Of a stretch of DNA of 52,209 nucleotides, positions 17,092 to 25,245 are shown one piece after another. This stretch comes from Methylobacterium platani (GTDB lineage: Bacteria; Pseudomonadota; Alphaproteobacteria; Rhizobiales; Beijerinckiaceae). Both the position numbers and the translations under genes were made by a program. The first letter of the stretch is position 1, and each line of letters starts with the position of its first letter. The DNA lies in NCBI RefSeq assembly GCF_001653715.1, contig NZ_LWHQ01000046.1, forward strand, positions 1 to 52,209, given 5' to 3'. The notes below the pieces were generated by a model. It saw only the letters and a list, made by a program, of their open reading frames with translations, did no database searches and was not told where the DNA came from.

Positions 17092-19110
17092 ATGGCCTAC
17101 CGCCTCGGCATCGACATCGGCGGCACCTTCACGGATTTCGTCGCCTACGACGAATCCGGCCGGGCGCTCCGGGCGTGGAAGAACCTCTCGACGCCCCAGG
17201 ACCCGATCCAGGGCATCATGACGGGCTTGCGCGCCTTCGGCGACGTCCCGGCGATCCGGGCGATCCGGCTCGGCACCACGGTGGCGACGAACGCGCTCCT
17301 CGAGGGCAAGGGCGCCCGGGTCGCCTACGTGGCGACGCGAGGCTTTCGCGACGTGCCGTTCATCGGCCGCGGCAACCGGCGCCACCATTACGACCTCGCC
17401 TGGGTCAAGCCGAAGCCGTTCGTGATGCGGCGCGACGCCCACGAGGTCGACGAGCGGGTCGGCGCCGACGGGTCGGTGCTCCAGCCCCTCGACGAGGCGG
17501 CGGTGGCCGCGCTGGCCGACCGGCTGAAGGAGGAGGGCGCGGTCGAGGCGGTCGCGGTGGTGCTGCTGCATTCCTACCTCGCGCCCGAGCACGAGCGCCG
17601 GATCAAGGCGATCTTCGCCGAGCGCCTGCCGGGCCTGCCGGTCTCGATCTCCTACGAGGTGCTGCCGAAGTGGAAGGAGCATTTCCGCGCCTCGACCACG
17701 ATCTGCGACGCCTTCATCAAGCCGGTGGTCGGCCGCCAGCTCGGGGCGATGCGCCGGCAGCTCGACGAGCAGGGCGTCGCGGCGGGCATCGTGGTGATGC
17801 GCTCGAACGGCGGCGAGATGAGCCTGGACGCCGCCGTCGCGCAGCCGATCCAGATCGCCGTCTCCGGCCCCACCGGCGGGGTGATCGCCGCCAAGCGCGT
17901 CGCCGCGCATCTCGGCCTGCCGAACCTCGTCACCCTCGACATGGGCGGCACCTCGACCGACGTCTCGACGGTGGTGGATGGGCAGGAGAAGTTCACCACC
18001 GATTTCGAGATCTCCTGGGGCCGGCCGATCCAGGTCCCGATGATCGACATCCGCACCATCGGGGCCGGCGGCGGCTCGATCGCCCGGATCGATGCCGGCG
18101 GCATGCTGGTGGTGGGGCCCGAGAGCGCCGGGGCCGATCCGGGACCTGCCTGCTACGGACGCGGCGGCAGCCTGCCCACCGTCACCGACGCCAACGTGGT
18201 GCTCGGCCGCATCGGCGCCGGCAGCTTCCTCGGCGGCGCCATGGCGCTCGATGCCGAGGCCGCCCGCGCGGCGGTCGCGCCGATCGGCGAGGCGCTCGGC
18301 CTCTCGGTCGAGCAGGCGGCGCTCGCCATCGTGCGGATCGCCAACAACAACATGGTGGGGGCGCTGCACACGGTATTGACCGAGCAGGGCCTCGACCCGC
18401 GCGACTTCGTCCTCGTCGCCTTCGGGGGCGCCGGCCCGCCGCATGTCAGCGACCTGATGAGCGAGGCCGCGATTCCCCGCGGCCTGGTGCCGAATTTTCC
18501 GGGCCAGTTCTCCGCCTTCGGCTTCACCATGGCGGATGCGCGGGTCGACCGCGCCCGCACGGTCCAGCTCACCTCCCGGGCCTTCGACCGCGACCGCGCC
18601 GCCGCGGCGATGGGCGATCTCGTCGCCGAGTGCCGGGCCGAGCTCGCGGCCCAGGGGCACCGGGAGGTCGCGATCCGGCGCAGCGTCGAGATGCGCTATC
18701 TCGGCCAGAACTACGAGCTGGAGATCCCGACCGAGGCCGAGAGCTTCGCCGAGGCCGAGGTCGCGTCCCTCCTCGCGACCTTCCACGCCCAGCACGAGGC
18801 GCGGTTCGGCTTCCGCCTCGACGATCCGATGGAGATGGTCAACTTCCTGGTCACCGGCACCGCCCGCACCGGCGACCTCGATTTCCCCGCGATCCCGGAG
18901 GCCGACGGCCCGGCCGTGCCGCGCGGGCGGCGTCCGGTCTGGTTCGGCGACGGCTTTGCCGACACCCCGGTCTATGCCCGCGACGACCTGCGGGCCGGCC
19001 ACGCGCTCGCCGGGCCGGCCCTCGTCGAGGAGGCGGCCTCGGTCACGGTGCTCGATCCCGGCAAGCGCCTGACGGTCGACCGCACCGGCAACCTGCTGAT
19101 CACCGCCTGA
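17092..19110 (+). CDS. hyuA: Hydantoinase/oxoprolinase A subunit (HyuA, second pair)
   Basis: 672 residues. DIGGTFTDF near the N-terminus, LGTTVATNALLEGKG, SGPTGGVIAAK, LDMGGTSTDVS, TIGAGGGSIAR and the C-terminal MRYLGQNYEL are all canonical; this copy looks more like ordinary N-methylhydantoinase/oxoprolinase A than the first pair (MRYxGQxxEL is the usual form). It would phosphorylate and open a cyclic imide or amide with ATP, together with HyuB. It lies 15 bases after the transaminase gene, behind AAGGGAGG (17079-17086). Confidence 0.89.
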   Translation: MAYRLGIDIGGTFTDFVAYDESGRALRAWKNLSTPQDPIQGIMTGLRAFGDVPAIRAIRLGTTVATNALLEGKGARVAYVATRGFRDVPFIGRGNRRHHYDLAWVKPKPFVMRRDAHEVDERVGADGSVLQPLDEAAVAALADRLKEEGAVEAVAVVLLHSYLAPEHERRIKAIFAERLPGLPVSISYEVLPKWKEHFRASTTICDAFIKPVVGRQLGAMRRQLDEQGVAAGIVVMRSNGGEMSLDAAVAQPIQIAVSGPTGGVIAAKRVAAHLGLPNLVTLDMGGTSTDVSTVVDGQEKFTTDFEISWGRPIQVPMIDIRTIGAGGGSIARIDAGGMLVVGPESAGADPGPACYGRGGSLPTVTDANVVLGRIGAGSFLGGAMALDAEAARAAVAPIGEALGLSVEQAALAIVRIANNNMVGALHTVLTEQGLDPRDFVLVAFGGAGPPHVSDLMSEAAIPRGLVPNFPGQFSAFGFTMADARVDRARTVQLTSRAFDRDRAAAAMGDLVAECRAELAAQGHREVAIRRSVEMRYLGQNYELEIPTEAESFAEAEVASLLATFHAQHEARFGFRLDDPMEMVNFLVTGTARTGDLDFPAIPEADGPAVPRGRRPVWFGDGFADTPVYARDDLRAGHALAGPALVEEAASVTVLDPGKRLTVDRTGNLLITA

Positions 19111-19130
19111 AGCCCGGGGAGCACATCGCC

Positions 19131-20819
19131 ATGGACATGGTCTCGCTCAACATCGTCGGCGGCATCCTGGTCTCGATCTGCCGCGACATGGGGGTGACGC
19201 TGATGCGCACCTCCTACTCGACGATCTTCTCGGAATCCCTCGACTTCACCTGCGGCCTCGCGCTGCCGACCGGCGAGCTCGTCGCCACCGGCGATTTCTG
19301 CCCCTCGATGATCGGCGGCATGCCGCTGCTGCTGCGCTCCTGCGTGCAGGAGATCGCCCTGTCCGACCTCGAGGAGGGCGACGTCCTCGTCCACAACGAC
19401 CCCTACCGGGGCGGTCTGCACACGCCCGAGCACACCTTCTTCAAGCCGGTCTTCGTCGAGGGCGGCCTGATCGGCTTCTCGGTCGCGATCGGCCACGTCT
19501 GCGAGGTCGGCGGCATGGCGCCGGCGGGATTCGCCGGCGAGGCGACCGAGGTCTTCCACGAGGGCCTGCGGGTGCCGCCGGTCAAGATCAAGCGGGCGGG
19601 GCGCGACGTCGACGACGTCTGGCGCCTGATGCTCGCGAATGTCCGCACGCCGCGCTACAATTACGGCGACTTCCGCGCCCTCATCGCCGCCACCGATCTC
19701 GGCGAGCGGCGCATGGCCGACCTCGTGCGCAAGCACGGCGTCGCGGCCTTCCGCGAGCACGTCGCGGCACTGATGGACTATTCCGAGCGCCGGATGCGGG
19801 CCGAGATCGAGAAGATCCCGGACGGGCGCTACGTCTTTCAGGATTGCATGGAGGATGACGGCATCGAGGACCGGGCCTTCACGATCCGGGCCGAGGTGAC
19901 GGTGACGGGCTCCGACCTCGTGGTCGACTATCACGGCTCCTCGCCGCAGGCGAAGGGGCCGATCAACGGCACCCTCGGGGTCGCCTACGGGGCGGCCTAC
20001 AACGCGGTCCTGCAGCTCACCGATTCGACGATCCCGAAGAATTCGGGCTGCTTCCGGCCGATCCGGGTGCTGGCGCCGCCCGGCACGGTGGTGAACGTGA
20101 ACTTCCCCGGCCCCTCGGTCGGCGGCAACACCGAAACCCATTGCCGGATCGCCAATTGCGTGATGGGCGCGCTGGCACCGGGCCTCAAGGAGCGCTCCGC
20201 GGCGACGGACGGGGCGACGCACAGCAACTTCCTGTTCGGCGGCACCGACCCGGCGACCGGCGAGTTCTTCTGCTGCTACGACCTCACCCCGGTCGGGTGG
20301 GGCGGGCGCAGCTTCGCCGACGGCAACGACGCGGTCGGCGGCATCAACGGCAATTGCCCGCACATCCCGGTCGAGGTGTTCGAGTACCGCTTCCCCTGGC
20401 ACGTCGAGGAGTTCCGCCTCGTCGACGGCTCGGGCGGCCCGGGGACCTTCCGGGGCGGCCTCGCCCTCTCGAAGACCGTGCGCAGCACCGGCACCCCGAT
20501 GACCTTCAGCTACATGAGCGACCGCCAGAAGGTCAGCCCCTGGGGCCTTCATGGCGGGCACGAGGGCGCCAAGGCCGAGCTCCTGATGATGCGGGCCGGA
20601 AGCCGGCACTGGCTCACGGTCACGCAAGCCTTCGGCAAGGTCTCGCCGAGCAAGTTCGCCAACGTACCGATCGCCCCCGGCGACCGCATCCGCATCAGCT
20701 CGCCGGCCGGCGGCGGCTGGGGACCGCCGGAGGCCCGCGACAGGGCCCGGGTCCGCGACGACCTTCTCGACGGGTTCATCACGCCCGAGCAGGCCCGCAC
20801 CGTCTACGCGGCTGACTGA
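19131..20819 (+). CDS. hyuB: Hydantoinase/oxoprolinase B subunit (HyuB, second pair)
   Basis: 562 residues from ATG 19131 (behind GGGGAG). Motifs: RTSYSTIFSESLDFTCGL, NDPYRGGLHTPEH, IGHVCEVGGMAPAGF, GSGGPGTFRGGLAL, and the terminal SPAGGGWGPPEARD typical of HyuB. It lacks the C-terminal extension of the first HyuB. It is the partner of the HyuA encoded 20 bases upstream. Its stop codon lies inside a 7-base hairpin (20808-20826). Confidence 0.89.
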   Translation: MDMVSLNIVGGILVSICRDMGVTLMRTSYSTIFSESLDFTCGLALPTGELVATGDFCPSMIGGMPLLLRSCVQEIALSDLEEGDVLVHNDPYRGGLHTPEHTFFKPVFVEGGLIGFSVAIGHVCEVGGMAPAGFAGEATEVFHEGLRVPPVKIKRAGRDVDDVWRLMLANVRTPRYNYGDFRALIAATDLGERRMADLVRKHGVAAFREHVAALMDYSERRMRAEIEKIPDGRYVFQDCMEDDGIEDRAFTIRAEVTVTGSDLVVDYHGSSPQAKGPINGTLGVAYGAAYNAVLQLTDSTIPKNSGCFRPIRVLAPPGTVVNVNFPGPSVGGNTETHCRIANCVMGALAPGLKERSAATDGATHSNFLFGGTDPATGEFFCCYDLTPVGWGGRSFADGNDAVGGINGNCPHIPVEVFEYRFPWHVEEFRLVDGSGGPGTFRGGLALSKTVRSTGTPMTFSYMSDRQKVSPWGLHGGHEGAKAELLMMRAGSRHWLTVTQAFGKVSPSKFANVPIAPGDRIRISSPAGGGWGPPEARDRARVRDDLLDGFITPEQARTVYAAD

Positions 20820-20826
20820 CAGCCGC
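20808..20826. terminator. Hairpin over the HyuB stop codon
   Basis: A perfect 7-base stem, GCGGCTG with CAGCCGC, and a 5-base loop ACTGA. The TGA stop is within the loop-proximal part. It could attenuate transcription into the class III transaminase gene 35 bases on. No T-run, so the role is uncertain. Confidence 0.35.
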
Positions 20827-20860
20827 CGCCCCCCACCCTCCTCGGACAAAGGCACTCCCG

Positions 20861-22237
20861 ATGACGCTGCTGCCGAACTCCCTCCAGGCGCGCGACGTCG
20901 CCTACCACTTCCACCCCTACACCAATGCCCGCCGGCACGAGCGTGTCGGGCCGATGATCATCGAGCGCGGCGAGGGCATCCACGTCTACGACGATCAGGG
21001 CCGCGCCTATATCGAGGCGATGGCGGGCCTGTGGAGCGTCGGGGTCGGCTTCGGCGAGCCCCGGCTGGTCGAGGCCGCCGCCCGGCAGATGAGCCGTTTG
21101 CCCTACTATCACACCTTCACCCACAAGGCGAACGAGCCGGCGATCCTGCTCGCCGAGAAGCTCGTCCAGATGTCGCCGGCCGGCCTCGACCATGTGTTCT
21201 TCACCAATTCTGGGTCGGAGGCCAACGATACGGTGGTGAAGCTGGTCTGGTACTACAATAACGGGCGCGGACGGCCCGAGAAGAAGAAATTCATCGCCCG
21301 CCAAGGCGGCTACCACGGCATCACCATCGCGGCGGCGAGCCTGACGGGACTGCCGACCAACCAGCGCGGCTTCGACCTGCCGCTGCCCTTCGTGCGCCAC
21401 GTCACCTGCCCGCACCACTACCGCAACGCGCTCCCCGACGAGACCGAGGAGGCCTTCGCCGACCGGCTGGCGGCGGAGCTCGAGGCGGTGATCCTGGAGG
21501 AGGGGCCGGAGACGGTGGCGGCCTTCATCGGCGAGCCGCTGATGGGCGCCGGCGGCGTGCTGCCGCCGCCCCGCACCTACTGGGAGAAGGTTCAGGCGGT
21601 CTGCCGGCGCCACGACGTGCTGGTGGTCGCCGACGAGGTCATCAACGGTTTCGGGCGGCTCGGCACGCTGTTCGCCTGCGAGCATTACGGCATCCGCCCC
21701 GACCTGATGGTGGTCTCGAAGCAGATCACCTCGTCCTACCAGCCCCTCGCCGCGGTGCTGTTCAGCGACGCGGTCTACCAGGGGCTCGCCGACCACACCG
21801 AGGCCCTCGGCAATTTCGGTCACGGCTTCACCGGCAGCGGCCACCCGGTGGCGACCGCGGTGGCGCTCGAGAACCTGGCGATCATCGAGGAACGCGGCCT
21901 CGTCGCCAACGCCGCCCGCTCCGGCGCCCGGCTCCAGGAGCGGCTCGCCCCCTTCGCCGACCACCCGCTCGTCGGCGAGGTCCGCGGCGTCGGCCTGATC
22001 GCCGCGGTCGAGCTCGTCGCGGACAAGGCGAGCAAGCGCAAATTCGATCCGCCCGGACGGGTGGCGTTCCACCTGTTCGAGCGCGCTCAGGAGCACGGCC
22101 TGATCGTCCGGGCGATCCAGGACACGATCGCCTTCTGCCCGCCGATGATCATCACCGAGGACGCGGTCGACGAGATCGTCGCGCGCTTCGCCCTGGCGTT
22201 GGAAGACACGCGGGCCTTCGTCGCCGATCAGGCGTGA
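20861..22237 (+). CDS. Class III PLP aminotransferase (omega-transaminase type)
   Basis: 458 residues, normal for subgroup III. Landmarks: AYIEAMAGLWSVGVGF, TNSGSEANDTVVKL (cofactor phosphate binding), ARQGGYHGIT, VVADEVINGFGRLG (PLP Asp), and the Schiff-base lysine in VVSKQITSSYQPL. Relatives include taurine/beta-alanine:pyruvate and (S)-amine transaminases. It follows HyuB on the same strand by 41 bases and closes the importer operon. With the class IV enzyme the operon encodes two unrelated transaminase folds. The 3' end overlaps an opposing broken GntR gene by 86 bases. Confidence 0.9.
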   Translation: MTLLPNSLQARDVAYHFHPYTNARRHERVGPMIIERGEGIHVYDDQGRAYIEAMAGLWSVGVGFGEPRLVEAAARQMSRLPYYHTFTHKANEPAILLAEKLVQMSPAGLDHVFFTNSGSEANDTVVKLVWYYNNGRGRPEKKKFIARQGGYHGITIAAASLTGLPTNQRGFDLPLPFVRHVTCPHHYRNALPDETEEAFADRLAAELEAVILEEGPETVAAFIGEPLMGAGGVLPPPRTYWEKVQAVCRRHDVLVVADEVINGFGRLGTLFACEHYGIRPDLMVVSKQITSSYQPLAAVLFSDAVYQGLADHTEALGNFGHGFTGSGHPVATAVALENLAIIEERGLVANAARSGARLQERLAPFADHPLVGEVRGVGLIAAVELVADKASKRKFDPPGRVAFHLFERAQEHGLIVRAIQDTIAFCPPMIITEDAVDEIVARFALALEDTRAFVADQA

Positions 22238-22709
22238 GCGCGGGAGCCGCGCCCGCCCCGCGCGGCCGAATCCGGGTCAGTCCGCCCCGCCAGGCGGCGA
22301 GGGCGTCGCGCAGCACGTCGTCAAGGGGAGGGGGCACCGCCTCGCAGATCCGGGGGCGCAGCCGCGTCTCGACGAGGGACAGGTGCGTCGTCATCGCCCG
22401 CACCGCCCCCGCCCGCGAGCGCCCGCCGAGGGCGCGGAACACCGCCCGGTGCTCGGCGTACTGGCAGGCCACCGAGCTGTCGGGCTCGAAGAACGCCACC
22501 AGCATCATCGTGCGGGCGACGAGCTCCTGCATCTGGCGCTGGATCAGCGGGTTGCCGGTGAGGTCGGCCAGGATGGTGTGGAACTCCGCCGACAGGCGGA
22601 TCGAGGTGAAGCGGTCGCCCGCCGCCATCGCGGCATCCTCGGCCGCCACGTGCGCCGCGAGCCGCGCCTCGCCGGCCGCGGTGACGCGAGGCAAGGCAAG
22701 ACGGAGCAA
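22152..22709 (-). pseudogene. Headless GntR regulator: FCD domain only
   Basis: The minus-strand reading gives 185 residues whose first 145 (LRLALPRVTAAGEARLAAHV onward, through RLSAEFHTILADLTGN and a CQYAEHRAVFRAL block) are a typical FCD effector domain. The winged helix-turn-helix that should precede it is missing: no ATG and no HTH sequence lie upstream in this frame, and those bases instead code for a foreign fragment on the other strand. The 3' end has also lost its natural stop and reads 86 bases into the opposing transaminase gene. This is a remnant, not a working DNA-binding regulator. Confidence 0.72.
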
Positions 22710-22737
22710 TGCCGGTGATCGACCTGAACGCCGCCTC

Positions 22738-23007
22738 GATCAGGTCGCCGTTGCGGATCCGTGTTCGAAGGTCTTCGCCGCGCAGTTCGACCGGCGTTTT
22801 CCCGCGAACGGCGATTACGTCAGGCAGAGACGACGCGGAAAGGAGTATTTCTACTGCAAGGGATACGAGCGGGCGGTCGACGGCGTCCCTGGCAGGCACA
22901 TCCTGATCTATGTCGGACGGGTCGACGATTCTGAGGTGCAGCGGTGCGTCGAGAGTTTCGGTCGCACCAAGGAGCTCTACCGGACCCGGCGCGAACTTGG
23001 GATCTAG
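22738..23007 (+). pseudogene. N-terminal fragment of a GSU2403-type nucleotidyltransferase-like gene
   Basis: About 90 codons with no start codon in frame at a sensible place. The readable part runs FDRRFPANGDYVRQRRRGKE then YFYCKG, IYVGR and a charged helix SFGRTKELYRTRRELGI before TAG. This order (FPxNGxFV, a K/R-G-x-x-Y-(W/F)-Y motif, a YVG strand, then a KE-x-YRxRR helix) matches what I recall of the N-terminus of the GSU2403/NTP_transf_8 family. The catalytic nucleotidyltransferase core is missing, so it is a broken fragment. Its codon use is less GC-skewed than its neighbours. Confidence 0.5.
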
Positions 23008-23678
23008 TTGGCGAGTACGCGAATCGCTTCCCGGTAGACCGCAGCGGATCGCAAGATGTGCCGGCTCAGGATGGTCAGGAGCGCGTCGACCGCGCCCGCC
23101 TCGAAATGCGCGATCATCGCCGCATGCTCGGCGAAGGAGGCATCCTGCTCGTGGCTGCGCGGCACCGAGAGCTGGGCGCGCAAGGCGGCCACCTGCCAGG
23201 CGACGGAGTCGAAGGCCTTCGCCAGGTAGGCATTGCCGCATTCCGCGAAGAAGCTGGCATGGAACGCGGTGTCGGCGCGGGCATAGGCGCGGCCGTCGCC
23301 GTCTTGCCTGGCCTGGTGCATCGCCGCATGCGCGCCCTGCAGGCCCGCCAAGGCCGTGGCGGGCGCGACCGCGAGGCTCTGGCGGACGGCTTGGCTCTCG
23401 AGCAGCAGCCGGAACGCCGCGAGCTGGTCGACATCGTCGGGAGAGGGGTTGAACACGAACGTGCCCTTCTTCGGCACGATCACCACCAGCCCCTGCGCCT
23501 GAAGGCGGGTCAGGGCCTCGCGCATCGGCGTCCGGCTCACCCCCATGGCCAGCCCGACTCCGTCCTCCGGCAGCGCCTGGCCGAAGGCCAGTTCGGCATT
23601 GACGATGGCGTCGCGGATCCGCTCCTCGACGGCGGCGGACAGCGATTTGGGAACAGCGAGATCGAGCTGGATCGGCAT
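23004..23678 (-). CDS. GntR-family regulator with FCD domain
   Basis: 224 residues. HTH region: VEERIRDAIVNAELAFGQALP, VGLAMGVSRTPMREALTRL, LVVIVPKKGTFVF. The FCD domain carries DTAFHASFFAECGN (metal-binding Asp and His) and a late HAAMIAHF histidine block. It is transcribed away from the flavin dehydrogenase operon, across a 139-base gap with a repeat-rich operator candidate, and probably represses that operon. Its stop codon overlaps the stop of the opposing nucleotidyltransferase fragment at CTAG (23004-23007). Slightly shorter than the first GntR but complete. Confidence 0.88.
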   Translation of the reverse strand: MPIQLDLAVPKSLSAAVEERIRDAIVNAELAFGQALPEDGVGLAMGVSRTPMREALTRLQAQGLVVIVPKKGTFVFNPSPDDVDQLAAFRLLLESQAVRQSLAVAPATALAGLQGAHAAMHQARQDGDGRAYARADTAFHASFFAECGNAYLAKAFDSVAWQVAALRAQLSVPRSHEQDASFAEHAAMIAHFEAGAVDALLTILSRHILRSAAVYREAIRVLAN

Positions 23679-23716
23679 GGCGCCTTATCGCATGCCGCTC
23701 CCGTCCGGGCGACTCG

Positions 23717-23746
23717 CTTGTATCCGGTATCCAAGGTACAAGGTAC
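23717..23746. promoter_or_regulatory. Candidate GntR operator in the divergent promoter
   Basis: Inverted repeat CTTGTA (23717-23722) and TACAAG (23737-23742) with 14 bases between, overlapping a perfect tandem repeat AAGGTAC-AAGGTAC (23733-23746). The gap is otherwise free of genes and is A+T-enriched. It sits between the GntR gene and the flavin dehydrogenase gene, as expected for a shared control site. Confidence 0.45.
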
Positions 23747-23817
23747 TTGATTCGGCGCGCCGATCGTCGCATTCTCCCTGGCAAGAGCCGGACGGCCGAC
23801 GGGGGAGGGGACGCACC

Positions 23818-25245
23818 ATGGAAGGAAGCATCGCGGCCCGGCCGCTCGCGGCCGGAATGCCGGACGCGCTGGTCCGCACCCTGTCGGAACTCCTCGGAGA
23901 GCGGTTCACCCGGAGCCTCGCCGAGCGCGAGCATCACGGGCGCGGCGAGTCCTATCACCCGACACGCCCGCCCGACGCGGTCTGCTACGCCGCCTCCACC
24001 GAGGAGGTGTCGGGGATCGTGCGCGCCTGCGCCGCGCACCGGGTGGCCGTGATCCCGTTCGGCGGCGGCACCTCCCTCGAGGGGCATGTCGCGGCGCTGC
24101 AGGGCGGCGTCTGCCTCGATCTCAGCCGCATGACCGGAATCGTCGCCGTCCGGCCCGAGGATCTCGATGCGACGGTGGAGGCCGGGGTCACGCGCCACCA
24201 GCTCAACGCGCATCTGCGCGACACCGGACTGTTCTTTCCGGTGGATCCCGGCGGCGAGAGCACGCTCGGCGGCATGGCGGCGACCCGGGCGTCGGGCACC
24301 AACGCGGTGCGCTACGGCACGATGAAGGACAACGTCGTGTCGCTCACCGCCGTGATGGCGGACGGCACGGTCATCCGCACCGGTTCGCGGGCGCGCAAGT
24401 CCTCGGCCGGCTACGACCTGACCCGCCTCCTCGTCGGTTCGGAGGGGACGCTCGGCATCATCACCGAGCTGACGGTCCGCCTCCACGGCATTCCGGAGGC
24501 CGTCGCCGCCTCGGTCTGCGCCTTTCCGAGCGTCGAGGCGGCCGTCGCCACGGTGGTCGAGATCGTCCAGTGCGGGGTGCCGATCGCCCGGGTCGAGCTT
24601 CTCGATCCCGTGACCATCGCGGCGGTGAACCGCCACTCGGGCACCGCCCTGCCCGAGGCGCCGACGCTGTTCATGGAGTTCCACGGGACGCAGGCCGGCA
24701 CCGCCGAGCAGATGGCCCTGGTGGGGGCGCTCGCCGAGAATCACGGCGCGCTCGGCTTTCGGACCGCGGCCGATGCCGAGGCCCGGGCTCGCCTGTGGCG
24801 CGCGCGGCACGACGTCCATTACGCGGTTCAGGCCTTGCGCCCGAACGGCCGCGTCTGGAGCACCGACGTCTGCGTGCCGATCGCCAGCCTGCCGCGCTGC
24901 CTCGCCGAGACGCGGGCCGACATCGACGGCGCGTCGTTCCCGATCACCACGGTCGGCCATGTCGGCGACGGCAACTTCCATCTCGGCCTCATCGTCGATC
25001 CGTCGAGCGAGGCGGAACTGGCGGAGGCGGCGGCCCTGAACGACCGGCTGGTGCGCCGCGCCATCGCGCTCGAAGGCACCTGCACCGGCGAGCACGGAAT
25101 CGGCTCCGGCAAGATCAAGTTCATGGACCTCGAGCACGGCGCCGCGATCGGCGTGATGACGGCGATCAAGCGGGCGCTCGACCCGCTCGGGATCCTGAAT
25201 CCCGGCAAGGTCCTGCCGGCGCAGGACGGGAGCGACGCGCGATGA
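23818..25245 (+). CDS. FAD-linked D-2-hydroxyacid dehydrogenase (D-lactate dehydrogenase / GlcD type)
   Basis: 475 residues. FAD_binding_4 features: PFGGGTSLEGHV (about residue 79), GVCLDLSRM, VDPGGESTLGGMAATRASGTN and GSEGTLGIITELTVRL. The FAD-oxidase C-terminal domain contains HVGDGNFHLGL and GTCTGEHGIGSGK. It oxidises a D-2-hydroxyacid, passing electrons to a quinone or cytochrome. First gene of an operon with an SDR, an MFS carrier and a lyase, so it likely acts on an imported hydroxyacid. ATG 23818 was chosen over an upstream extension because homology starts just after it and GGGGAGGGG lies 7-15 bases upstream. Confidence 0.9.
   Translation: MEGSIAARPLAAGMPDALVRTLSELLGERFTRSLAEREHHGRGESYHPTRPPDAVCYAASTEEVSGIVRACAAHRVAVIPFGGGTSLEGHVAALQGGVCLDLSRMTGIVAVRPEDLDATVEAGVTRHQLNAHLRDTGLFFPVDPGGESTLGGMAATRASGTNAVRYGTMKDNVVSLTAVMADGTVIRTGSRARKSSAGYDLTRLLVGSEGTLGIITELTVRLHGIPEAVAASVCAFPSVEAAVATVVEIVQCGVPIARVELLDPVTIAAVNRHSGTALPEAPTLFMEFHGTQAGTAEQMALVGALAENHGALGFRTAADAEARARLWRARHDVHYAVQALRPNGRVWSTDVCVPIASLPRCLAETRADIDGASFPITTVGHVGDGNFHLGLIVDPSSEAELAEAAALNDRLVRRAIALEGTCTGEHGIGSGKIKFMDLEHGAAIGVMTAIKRALDPLGILNPGKVLPAQDGSDAR

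Noticed and set aside
15823..19002. A 1059-residue open frame on the minus strand across livM, the transaminase and hyuA
   Set aside because: It is the mirror of strongly coding genes. Its composition is rich in Arg, Asp, Gly and His without domains, as expected for antisense of GC-rich genes.
22234..23007. One 257-residue plus-strand gene across the scar
   Set aside because: Its first 165 codons are antisense to the FCD domain. Only the last 90 look like a protein, so it was split and listed as a fragment.
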